Below, one piece after another: positions 1 to 7,058 of a DNA stretch of 64,000 bases. Numbering within the stretch: the stretch's first letter is position 1; each line of letters starts with the position of its first letter. The notes under the pieces were generated by a model. It made no database searches and was not told the DNA's origin. It saw nothing but the letters and a program-made list of their open reading frames with translations. Made by a program: the position numbers and the translations under genes. This DNA comes from JBLMXQ01 sp050257855 (GTDB taxonomy: Bacteria > Acidobacteriota > Vicinamibacteria > Vicinamibacterales > CAVVIG01): contig JBLMXQ010000072.1 of NCBI GenBank assembly GCA_050257855.1, positions 23,185-87,184 on the forward strand, read 5' to 3'.

Positions 1-932
1 TCGACCCGCCGCGTCAGCTCGATGGCGTTCGTGCCCTTCCGCTTCGCGATCGACAGCGTGACGGCCGGCAGCGCCTCGCCCTCCCGCGGGTGATACATCA
101 CGTAGCTGTCCGGCTCGCCGCCGCCATCCGTGATCGTCGCGACGTCGGACAGACGGACCGGCGCGCCGGCCGCGGCGCCCACGACGACGTCGCCGAGCGC
201 GGCGGCCGAGGCCGGCCAGGCGCCCGCTTCCAGCCGGCTCGACCGCCCGGCCGTGACGATGTCGCCGGCGGGAGCCAGGGCGTTTGCGCGCGCGAGCGCC
301 TGCCGCACGACCAGCGGATCGAGTCCGCGAGCCTCGAGCGCCGGCGGATCGAGCTCCACCGAAATCTGCCGGGCGCGCCCGCCGATCACGGTGACCTGCG
401 AGATGTCGGGGATTTCCTTCAGCGTCTCCTGGAGCTGCGCGCCGAACTGCCGGAGGCGCACGTCGTCGTAGCCGCGTCCCCAGAGCGTGAGCGCCATGAC
501 CGGCACGTCGTCGATCGAGCGCGCCTGGACCATCGGGCGCGACGCCCCCGGCGGGAGCTCGGTGGAGACGCCGGCCAGCTTCTGGTTGAGCCGGACCAGC
601 GCGCGCTCCTCGTCCTGGCCCACGAGGAAGCGCACGATGATCATCGAGCGCCCCGCGCTGGAGGTGGAGTAGAGGTACTCGACGCCCGGGACCTCCCACA
701 GGAGCTGCTCCAGCGGGCGGGTCACGCGCTGCTCGACCTCGGCGGGCGACGCGCCGGGCATCTCCACGAACACGTCCACCATCGGCACGACGATCTGCGG
801 CTCCTCTTCGCGCGGCAGCGCGATGACCGCATACACGCCCAGCAGGAGCGACGCGACGATGAACAGCGGCGTCAGCTTGGAATGAATGAAGGCGCCGGCC
901 AGCCGGCCGGCCACGCCGGTCGTGCGCGTCAT
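1..932 (-). CDS. RND efflux transporter permease, N-terminal part (cut by window edge)
   Basis: Inner-membrane proton-driven RND pump of the AcrB/HAE1 type, exporting drugs or other toxic solutes through the adaptor and TolC protein encoded just upstream. Translation from the ATG at 930-932 gives 310 residues without a stop. There is a first membrane helix at about residues 18-40, followed by the periplasmic porter start (VDVFVEMPGASPAEVEQRV, then RPLEQLLWEVPGVEYL), which is typical of the family. A full protein has about 1030 residues, so some 70 percent lies beyond the window. The start overlaps the stop of the adaptor gene by 4 bp (ATGA), so the two are translationally coupled. The substrate cannot be told from this fragment. 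Confidence 0.9.
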   Translation of the reverse strand, partial: MTRTTGVAGRLAGAFIHSKLTPLFIVASLLLGVYAVIALPREEEPQIVVPMVDVFVEMPGASPAEVEQRVTRPLEQLLWEVPGVEYLYSTSSAGRSMIIVRFLVGQDEERALVRLNQKLAGVSTELPPGASRPMVQARSIDDVPVMALTLWGRGYDDVRLRQFGAQLQETLKEIPDISQVTVIGGRARQISVELDPPALEARGLDPLVVRQALARANALAPAGDIVTAGRSSRLEAGAWPASAAALGDVVVGAAAGAPVRLSDVATITDGGGEPDSYVMYHPREGEALPAVTLSIAKRKGTNAIELTRRV

Positions 933-2146
933 CGGCCCTCTCCGGGCCGCCCTGCGGCGGCGCGGCGCACGCGCACGCCGTCGGCGATCGTCGGCGGCGG
1001 GTTGACGACGACGTCCTCGCCGGCTGCGAGTCCTGCGACGATCTCGACGCGGCCGTCCGCGTCGCTGCCGACGGTCACCGGCCGCAGCCGCGCGAGTCCG
1101 TCGGACGAGACCGCGTAGACGAACGACAGCTGCCCGCGGCGGACCAGAGCCGCCGCCGGCGCGACGAGCGTGCGGTGCGTGCCTGACGTGAAACGCGCGC
1201 GGCCGAACAGGCCGGACCGCACGTCCGCCGGCGCGTCGAACGCCACCTTGACGACGAAGCTGTGCGTGGCGGGATCGAGGCGCGCGATTTCGGCGATTCG
1301 ACCGGCCAGCCAGGCCGGAGGACCGGGCGCGGTGTCGAGCCTGACGCCTGCGGCGTCGCCGACGTGGAGGGCCGAGGCGCGCGACTCGTCGAGGGCTGCC
1401 TCGAGGTGGAACGCGCCAACGGCTTCGACCGTCAGCAGCGGCATGCCCGGCGCGGCCACCGTGCCCGGATCGACGCGGCGCTCGGCGACGACGCCGTCGA
1501 ACGGCGCCGTCAGCACGGCGTAGGACGCCGTCACGCCGGCGGCGTCGGCGGCCGCTTTCGCTGCTTCGAGACCGGATGCCGATTCCTTCACGCGCGCACG
1601 GCTTCCGGCGGCGCGGGCTTCGGCGGCGCGCAGGCCGGCCACGGCTTCGTCGAGCTCCTGCGCCGTGGCGGCGCGCTTGGCGTGGAGGCTGCTGATACGC
1701 TCGTGCGTCGCGCGCGCGAGCTGGAGCGCGGCCTCGGCCGCCTGCTCTTCGGAGCGCGCGGCGTCCCCGGCCTGGCGTGCCGCATCGAGGCCCGCCGACG
1801 CTTGGACGGCGTTGGCCGCGAGATCGCGCGCATCGAGCCTGACGAGCGGCTCGCCGCGCCGCACGCGATCGCCGGGCCGGACGCGCACATCGACGACCGG
1901 CGCGAGAACGCGGCTGGAGATGACGGCCGTCTCCCTCGCGCGCACGACGCCGCCGGCTTCGAACTGCACCGGCAGGTCCGTTTCTTCGGCGCGGGCGACC
2001 GAGGCCGTGACTTCCGCACGTTCCGATGCCGTGGCTCGCGGCTCCGACGAGCAGCCGGAGGCGAGCACGGCGGCCGCGGCGACGGACGCGATCATGATCA
2101 ACGGCCGCCGGGTCAACTGATTCGCATTCTGCACAAGGGACCTCAT
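929..2146 (-). CDS. RND efflux periplasmic adaptor (membrane fusion lipoprotein)
   Basis: HlyD/AcrA-type adaptor that bridges the inner-membrane RND pump and TolC. The 405-residue product has a lipoprotein signal with lipobox LASGC (Cys32), two biotinyl-lipoyl-like halves (VVDVRVRPGDRVRRGEPLVRLD and LTAPFDGVVAERRVDPGTV) flanking an alanine-rich helical hairpin at about residues 110-200, then beta-barrel and membrane-proximal domains. The ATG at 2146 is used here; Met18 (2095) would leave a shorter lipoprotein signal and is also possible. It follows the TolC gene after 10 bp and overlaps the RND start by 4 bp, forming a complete tripartite operon. Confidence 0.9.
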   Translation of the reverse strand: MRSLVQNANQLTRRPLIMIASVAAAAVLASGCSSEPRATASERAEVTASVARAEETDLPVQFEAGGVVRARETAVISSRVLAPVVDVRVRPGDRVRRGEPLVRLDARDLAANAVQASAGLDAARQAGDAARSEEQAAEAALQLARATHERISSLHAKRAATAQELDEAVAGLRAAEARAAGSRARVKESASGLEAAKAAADAAGVTASYAVLTAPFDGVVAERRVDPGTVAAPGMPLLTVEAVGAFHLEAALDESRASALHVGDAAGVRLDTAPGPPAWLAGRIAEIARLDPATHSFVVKVAFDAPADVRSGLFGRARFTSGTHRTLVAPAAALVRRGQLSFVYAVSSDGLARLRPVTVGSDADGRVEIVAGLAAGEDVVVNPPPTIADGVRVRRAAAGRPGEGR

Positions 2147-2156
2147 GTCGAAGGGC

Positions 2157-3494
2157 TTACGGCGCCCGTCCGATGGCGTGCCGGAGCATGGCCTGACTGG
2201 TCACCGCGTCGACGAGCGCCGCGACGCGCTGGGCCTCGGCGTCGAGCACGGCGGTCGCCGCGCGGAGGACGTCGGTGACGCCGGCCATTCCGGCGTCGTA
2301 GCGGTCGCGGATGATGCGCTGGCTCTCGCGCGCCTGGTCGACAGCGGCACGGCCGACCGCTTCGCGGGCCCGGGCCGCCTCGAGCCGGCGCAGGGCCGAG
2401 ATCACGTCGACGTGCACGGCCGCGCGCGCATCGTCGGCCGCGGCCCGGGCGCGAACGGCCTCCTCGGCCGCGGCGCGCGTGCGCGCGGCTTCGGCGCCGC
2501 CGGCCGACAGCGACCAGCGCAGTCCGCCGCCGACGACCCAGGCGGACGCGCGGTCGGCGAAGCTCGTGCCGTCGAGTTCGTAGCCGGCCTGCGCGACGAG
2601 CTGCGGAAACCAGCCGGCGCGCGCCTCGCGGACGCCGGCATTCGCCAGACGCGCGGCCGCCTCGGCACGGCGCAGGTCGGGGCGCGCCGCGTCGGCTTCG
2701 CTGAGGAGCGTCGAGACGTCGGCGCTCGCGGCGTCGGCGAGCGGCGGCTCCTGCGCGACGTAGTCCTGTTCGATCGGCGCCCCCATCAGCCGGTTCAACT
2801 GCGCGCGCAGCGTGGCGGCGTCAGCAGATGCCTGGATCGCCCGCTGCCGCATGTCGGCGAGGTGCACCTGGACGGCAAGGACGTCGGCGTCGGTCGCCGT
2901 CCCCGCGTCGCGGCGGTGCGCCGCGCGCGCAGCGTCTTCGCCGGCCGCCTTGACGGCAGCCTCGGCGGTCTGTTGGGCCGCCTGGGCCGCGAGCAGCCGC
3001 CCGAATACCTCGGTTGTCTGCAATGCGAGATCGGCGGACGCGCCGTCCGCGCCGGCTTCGGCCATGGCCGTGCGCTGGTGCGCCGCATCGACGCCGGCCT
3101 GCTGGCGTCCGCCGTCGAAGATCAGCTGCTCGACGCCGAACATCCCGTGGAAATATCCGATCGCGTCCGGATGGTTCAGGGCGTCGATCGCGAAATCGTT
3201 CGCGCCGAAGCGCCGGGCGGACAGAAGCGAGCCGAACGCGAACACCGGCCCGTTGCCGCGCTGCCAGGAATCGCTGAAGGAGACGCGCGGGAAATACGTC
3301 GAGCGCGCCTCGGTGACGCCGGCCTGCGCCTGGCGCACCGCGGCCCGGGCTCCCGCGAGGGTCGGATTGTGCGCCAGGGCGGCCTGCACGGCGGCGTCGA
3401 GCGTGAGCGATTCCTGCGCGGCTGCGGCGGAAGACACGGCTAGCGCCGAGCCCAGAACGAGAACGAGACGAAACGGGCGGGCCATTGCCGGCAT
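2157..3494 (-). CDS. TolC-family outer-membrane efflux channel
   Basis: Outer-membrane channel for the tripartite pump encoded downstream. The 445-residue product has a cleavable signal peptide (about residues 1-26, ending in AAAAQES) and two alanine-rich helical repeats, each beginning with the family pattern (LTLDAAVQAALAHNPTLAGA and PDLRRAEAAARLANAGVREA). Length is normal. Met1 (3494) and Met4 (3485) are both possible starts; neither has a clear ribosome binding site. It is the first gene of the operon and diverges from an ECF sigma factor gene only about 50 bp away, so the two promoters must overlap. Confidence 0.9.
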   Translation of the reverse strand: MPAMARPFRLVLVLGSALAVSSAAAAQESLTLDAAVQAALAHNPTLAGARAAVRQAQAGVTEARSTYFPRVSFSDSWQRGNGPVFAFGSLLSARRFGANDFAIDALNHPDAIGYFHGMFGVEQLIFDGGRQQAGVDAAHQRTAMAEAGADGASADLALQTTEVFGRLLAAQAAQQTAEAAVKAAGEDAARAAHRRDAGTATDADVLAVQVHLADMRQRAIQASADAATLRAQLNRLMGAPIEQDYVAQEPPLADAASADVSTLLSEADAARPDLRRAEAAARLANAGVREARAGWFPQLVAQAGYELDGTSFADRASAWVVGGGLRWSLSAGGAEAARTRAAAEEAVRARAAADDARAAVHVDVISALRRLEAARAREAVGRAAVDQARESQRIIRDRYDAGMAGVTDVLRAATAVLDAEAQRVAALVDAVTSQAMLRHAIGRAP

Positions 3495-3502
3495 AGATGC
3501 GG

Positions 3503-3526
3503 GACAATGGGATTGGTGACAATGGG
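3503..3526. repeat. Short direct repeat in the divergent tolC/sigma promoter region
   Basis: The nonamer GACAATGGG occurs at 3503-3511 and again at 3518-3526, a 15-bp offset, between the start of the TolC gene and the GTG start of the ECF sigma gene. Its place in a 50-bp divergent control region suggests a regulator or sigma site. That is inference; no known consensus was matched. Confidence 0.35.
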
Positions 3527-3544
3527 GACGTTTGCGGGTGCATT

Positions 3545-4171
3545 GTGACGAATCGGCGGAATCCGAGTCTCTCGGCCGGGGCTGAGGCGAACCCGTCGTC
3601 GGAGTACGCGGGGCTCGTGCGTGCCGCGGCGACCGGGGAGCCTGAGGCGGTCGAGCGATTGCTGCTGCGCGCGCAGGAGGTGGCCTACCGGTTCAGCTTC
3701 CTCGTGTGCGGGCACACGGAGGACGCCGAGGACGTGATGCAGGATGCGCTGCTCAGGACCTACCGGTACGTGAGCCGCATTCGCGACCCGGAGGCGTTCC
3801 GCACCTGGCTGTACCGGACCGTCCGGAACGCGTGCCTCATGAAGCGGCGGCGCCGCGTGAACGAGCCGGCGCATTTCGTTTCCCTCGACGAAGGCGTCCG
3901 ACGGGACGATGGCGGAATGGGGCCAATCGAGGTCGAGGATTCCCGGAAGACTCCCGACGAGATCGCGATCGACAAGTGGGTCGGCGCGCGGCTGCGCCGC
4001 GCCCTGGAGTCGCTGCCCGCGAGCTACCGGCTGATCGTCGTCCTTCGCGAGATGGAGGGCCTTTCGACGCGCGAAGTGGCGCGCGTGATCGGCATCTCCG
4101 AAGCGAACGTGAAGACCCGATTGCACCGCGCGCGGCTGATGCTGCGCGACCGGATGGAGGGCGCCGCGTGA
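3545..4171 (+). CDS. ECF RNA polymerase sigma factor
   Basis: Extracytoplasmic-function sigma-70 factor that redirects RNA polymerase to stress promoters. From the GTG at 3545 the product has 208 residues. Region 2 is seen in DAEDVMQDALLRTYRYV and FRTWLYRTVRNACL, and region 4 helix-turn-helix in STREVARVIGISEANVKTRL. An in-frame start at 3497 exists, but that extension is not sigma-like, so the GTG is preferred. The next gene, a zinc anti-sigma factor, begins inside its stop codon (GTGA). It diverges from the TolC-adaptor-RND operon and probably controls it, which is inference from position. Confidence 0.88.
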   Translation: MTNRRNPSLSAGAEANPSSEYAGLVRAAATGEPEAVERLLLRAQEVAYRFSFLVCGHTEDAEDVMQDALLRTYRYVSRIRDPEAFRTWLYRTVRNACLMKRRRRVNEPAHFVSLDEGVRRDDGGMGPIEVEDSRKTPDEIAIDKWVGARLRRALESLPASYRLIVVLREMEGLSTREVARVIGISEANVKTRLHRARLMLRDRMEGAA

Positions 4172-4455
4172 AATCGACCGGGTCCGCTCACCGATCTCCC
4201 GACTGCGAAGCCATGCTCGAGCGCGTGTCGGCGTACATCGACGGCGAGCTCGAGGATGTCGAGTGCCACGCGATCGAAGCGCACTGCCAGGCGTGCCCGA
4301 CCTGCGCGGCGTTCATCGACAGCCTGCGGCACACCGTCGGCCTGTGCCGTGAAGCGGGCGGCCGTCCGCTGCCGGAATCGGTGCGGGCGCTCGCGCGCAG
4401 CCGGATCGCGGAGCTCATTTCCCGCTCGAAACGAGGTGCCCGGGGCGGGCCATGA
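4168..4455 (+). CDS. Zinc-finger anti-sigma factor (ZAS domain)
   Basis: Small partner (95 residues) of the sigma factor immediately upstream, starting at the GTG that overlaps the sigma stop by 4 bp. It carries the ZAS signature H-x3-C-x2-C (HCQACPTC), preceded by LERVSAYIDGELEDVECHAI, which is typical of putative zinc-finger (zf-HC2) anti-sigma domains. No transmembrane helix follows, so it is a soluble cytoplasmic anti-sigma rather than a membrane-anchored one, perhaps released by a redox or zinc signal. Its stop lies 60 bp from the convergent MBL-rhodanese gene. Confidence 0.8.
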   Translation: MKSTGSAHRSPDCEAMLERVSAYIDGELEDVECHAIEAHCQACPTCAAFIDSLRHTVGLCREAGGRPLPESVRALARSRIAELISRSKRGARGGP

Positions 4456-4482
4456 CCTCGCCGCGGCCTTCACGACCCGCCG

Positions 4483-4524
4483 GCCCCTGAACCCCGGCTC
4501 CAAGCCCCCGGCCTCTAGCCCCCG
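4483..4524. repeat. Degenerate seven-nucleotide tandem repeat at the convergent gene ends
   Basis: Six consecutive 7-mers can be read: GCCCCTG, AACCCCG, GCTCCAA, GCCCCCG, GCCTCTA, GCCCCCG. The array lies between the anti-sigma stop and the convergent MBL-rhodanese gene and runs into the latter; that gene's TAG stop (complement of 4515-4517) lies within the unit GCCTCTA. It is of the same type as the arrays at 13400, 45305 and 58915. Confidence 0.6.
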
Positions 4525-5912
4525 CTCGTAGGCAGCCGCGCAGCGTCCCACGCCGCCATGCCCCCGGCCATCTCGCTGACGCGCGCGAATCCTTCGCGCT
4601 GCAGGAGGCTCGCGGCGATCGACGAGCGATAGCCGGCCGCGCAGTAGACGAGTACCGGCCGGTTCCGCGGCAGGTCGCCGAGATGCCCGGTCAGCTGGCT
4701 GAGCGGGATGTGCAGGCTGCCTGCAACGAACTTCTCAGCACGCTCGGACGGCGCGCGCACGTCGAGCGCGATGGGCGCGTCTGTCGCCCGGAGCCGATCG
4801 GCGGCCGTCGCCGCGCTCAGCCGCTCGGTCGTGCGCATCAGCTCCGGCCGGTCGCGGAGGCTCTCCATGCCCCGCTCCAAATAGCCGGCGACGTCATCGA
4901 ACCCGATGCGGCCGAGACGCACGGCCGATTCATTCTCCCGGCCCGGATCCGCCACGATGACGATCGGGCGTTCGTGGGTCAGGACGGTGCCCGCCCAGGT
5001 CGCGTACTGGCCGGACAGACCGACGTTGATGCTGCCGGCGAGATGGGCGGCGGCGAACTCCTCGGGATCGCGGGTGTCGAGGATCTGCGCGCCTTGTCCC
5101 TGGAGCGCGAGGACCGCGTCGAGCGGAAGCGGCCGCAGGCCGCGCGCGAGCGCCGCATCGAGCGTCGGCCGCTCCTTGCTGTTGAGAACCGCGTCGTAGG
5201 TGAAGTACGGCGGCGCGTCGGGCTGGTCCGCCGTGACCAGCGCGACGAATTGCTCTTTGCTCATCGGCTGCAGCGCGTAGTTGACGCGGCGCTGCTCGCC
5301 GATCGTGGAGACGGTCTCCTGGCTGAGCGCTTTGCCGCAGAGGGAGCCGGCGCCGTGCGCCGGATAGACCAGGCTGCTGTCGGGAAGCGGCAGGAGCTTG
5401 TTCCGCAGCGACTCGTACAGGAGGCCCCCGAGATCCCGGGCGGACCAGCCGAGGGCCACGCGGAGGTCCGGCCGCCCGACGTCGCCGACGAAGAGCGTGT
5501 CGCCGGTGAGGACCGCCTGCGGCCTGTCGGCGCTCCGGTCGAGATCGTACACGAGGATCGACACCGATTCGGGAGTATGTCCGGGCGTTTCGAGCGCCTT
5601 CAGTCGTACGCGGCCGAACTCGACGGTGTCGCCGTCGTGCAGCGGGGTGAACGCGTATTCGGCTCTCGCCGCCGCGCCGAGGTAGATCTTCGCGCCGGCG
5701 CGATCGCGCAGCTCCAGATGTCCGGCGAGGAAGTCCGCGTGCAGGTGCGTCAGGAACACGTGCTCGATCCGCAGTCCGTGCTCCTTCGCAAACGCGAGGT
5801 ACTGCTCGACGTCGCGCTGCGGATCGACGACCGCCGCAACATGCGTCCTCTCATCGCCGATGAGATAGGACGCATGCGCCAGGCAATTGAGATAGAACTG
5901 CTTCAGGACCAT
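4515..5912 (-). CDS. MBL-fold hydrolase with two rhodanese domains (persulfide dioxygenase/sulfurtransferase type)
   Basis: Likely handles glutathione persulfide or related sulfane sulfur in the cytoplasm. The 465-residue product has an N-terminal metallo-beta-lactamase domain with THLHADFLAGH (His56, His58, Asp60, His65), ETPGHTPES and TGDTLFVGDVGRPDL, the pattern of the ETHE1/Blh persulfide dioxygenase group. Two rhodanese domains follow, at about 255-355 and 365-462. The first has no cysteine at its active loop (IVIVADPGRE); the second has one (VYCAAGYRS, Cys424). So one rhodanese is probably structural and one catalytic. The gene appears monocistronic. The exact substrate is inferred from the family only. 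Confidence 0.85.
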   Translation of the reverse strand: MVLKQFYLNCLAHASYLIGDERTHVAAVVDPQRDVEQYLAFAKEHGLRIEHVFLTHLHADFLAGHLELRDRAGAKIYLGAAARAEYAFTPLHDGDTVEFGRVRLKALETPGHTPESVSILVYDLDRSADRPQAVLTGDTLFVGDVGRPDLRVALGWSARDLGGLLYESLRNKLLPLPDSSLVYPAHGAGSLCGKALSQETVSTIGEQRRVNYALQPMSKEQFVALVTADQPDAPPYFTYDAVLNSKERPTLDAALARGLRPLPLDAVLALQGQGAQILDTRDPEEFAAAHLAGSINVGLSGQYATWAGTVLTHERPIVIVADPGRENESAVRLGRIGFDDVAGYLERGMESLRDRPELMRTTERLSAATAADRLRATDAPIALDVRAPSERAEKFVAGSLHIPLSQLTGHLGDLPRNRPVLVYCAAGYRSSIAASLLQREGFARVSEMAGGMAAWDAARLPTSGG

Positions 5913-6050
5913 CGGGCCTCTCAGCGGCGATCATCGCACAGTCCCGGCCGGCTTCGCGCCCCTGGAGATCGGGCGTTCAGGTGCGCCCACTCGGTAGTTT
6001 TTCCCCGTTTCCTCCGGCATGTAATCCGCCTTCGTCCGGTCGGCGCCCGA

Positions 6051-6079
6051 TTGTTGGCCGCCTCGTGCAGATCTACATT
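6051..6079 (+). promoter_or_regulatory. Candidate sigma70 promoter for the small membrane protein
   Basis: TTGTTG at 6051-6056, a 17-bp spacer and TACATT at 6074-6079 lie about 20 bp upstream of the ATG at 6101. A good ribosome binding site (GAGGTG, 6091-6096) follows. Confidence 0.45.
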
Positions 6080-6100
6080 GACATCAGAACGAGGTGAGCC

Positions 6101-6394
6101 ATGTTGAAGCACAGAGGCGGCGACGCGGTGAAGAAAGGGTTCTACGGCAGCATCCGGCGGTGGACGATCGAGATGATCAAGGCCGACGGCGGCATGCTCC
6201 CCGGAACGCCGGACGAGCGGTACGTCAGGCTGCCGGTGATCGTGGTGCTCATTGCGGCACCGGTCATGGGGCTGGCATTCGCGGTGTTCCTGCCGTTCAT
6301 CGGGTTCGTCATGCTCGGCGCGTTCGGCTGGCGCAAGCTGACCGGCCGTCCGCCCGAGGGGACCGACGTCAGGGCCGAGCGCAAGGCCGCGTGA
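6101..6394 (+). CDS. Small membrane protein of unknown function
   Basis: A 97-residue product not matched to a named family. It has a basic N-terminus (about residues 1-30), the stretch DERYVRLPV, and a strongly hydrophobic segment at about 45-75 that is long enough for one helix or a helical hairpin, ending with a charged cytoplasmic tail. A GAGGTG ribosome binding site lies 5 nt before the ATG, and a sigma70-like promoter is seen upstream, so it is probably expressed. It stands alone between divergent and convergent neighbours. Its resemblance to short inner-membrane proteins near respiratory genes is only impressionistic. Confidence 0.7.
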   Translation: MLKHRGGDAVKKGFYGSIRRWTIEMIKADGGMLPGTPDERYVRLPVIVVLIAAPVMGLAFAVFLPFIGFVMLGAFGWRKLTGRPPEGTDVRAERKAA

Positions 6395-6410
6395 CCTGCA
6401 CCGCCCGGTC

Positions 6411-7058
6411 CTACGCGCTGATGATCCCCTGGCGCAGCGCGAACCGGATCAGGTCCGTCCGGCTGTGCAACGCGAGCTTCTGCATCACGTGCTCGCGATG
6501 GGTCATCGCGGTCTTGACGGAGATGTCGAGGATGTCGGCGACCTCCTTGTTGCTGCGCCCCTCGGCGACGAGCTTCAGCACCTGCTTCTCCCGGTCGGTC
6601 AGCGCCTCGTACGGATCGGCCGGCTGCGGCCCGGAACCGGCCGCTTCGCCGAACGCTTCGCGGGCGACCGCTGGATCGATGACGAGGCCGCCGCGAGAGA
6701 CGGCGTGAATGGCGGCGACCAGCTCGCTGCCGGCCGCCCGCTTCAGTACGTAGCCCGCCGCGCCCAGCCTGAGGAAGCGCCGCACGTACTCGGCGTTGTC
6801 GTACTGGCTGAGGACCAGGATGCGGACTTCGGGCTGCGCGCGATGGATCTCCGCGGCTGCTTCGAGCCCGCCGAGGCCCGGCATCGCGATGTCCATGAGG
6901 AGGACGTCGGGCCTGACGCGCTCCGCGAGGGCGATGGCGCTCGTGCCGTCGGCGGCTTCGCCGACGACCTCGATGTCCGGCTCGCCGCTGAGCAGCGCGC
7001 GGATGCCCTCCCGGACAATCGCATGATCGTCGACGACTCCCACGCGAATTCTAGCCAT
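6411..7058 (-). CDS. NarL/FixJ-family response regulator
   Basis: DNA-binding output of a two-component system. The receiver domain (residues 1-120) has the acidic pocket VVDDH, phospho-acceptor Asp56 (VLLMDIAMPG) and Lys in GYVLKRA. A LuxR-type helix-turn-helix follows at about 150-207 (LTDREKQVLKLVAEGRSNKE). Length of 215 residues is normal. Its start overlaps the histidine kinase gene by 8 bp, so the pair is co-translated. As last gene of an operon headed by a nonaheme cytochrome and a cytochrome b, it probably regulates respiratory electron transfer in response to a redox or acceptor signal; that role is inferred from position. Confidence 0.93.
   Translation of the reverse strand: MARIRVGVVDDHAIVREGIRALLSGEPDIEVVGEAADGTSAIALAERVRPDVLLMDIAMPGLGGLEAAAEIHRAQPEVRILVLSQYDNAEYVRRFLRLGAAGYVLKRAAGSELVAAIHAVSRGGLVIDPAVAREAFGEAAGSGPQPADPYEALTDREKQVLKLVAEGRSNKEVADILDISVKTAMTHREHVMQKLALHSRTDLIRFALRQGIISA

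Noticed and set aside
6078..6083. TTGACA as a -35 box for the gene at 6101
   Set aside because: It is only 17 bp upstream of the start codon, leaving no space for a -10 box and leader; the TTGTTG/TACATT pair further upstream fits better.
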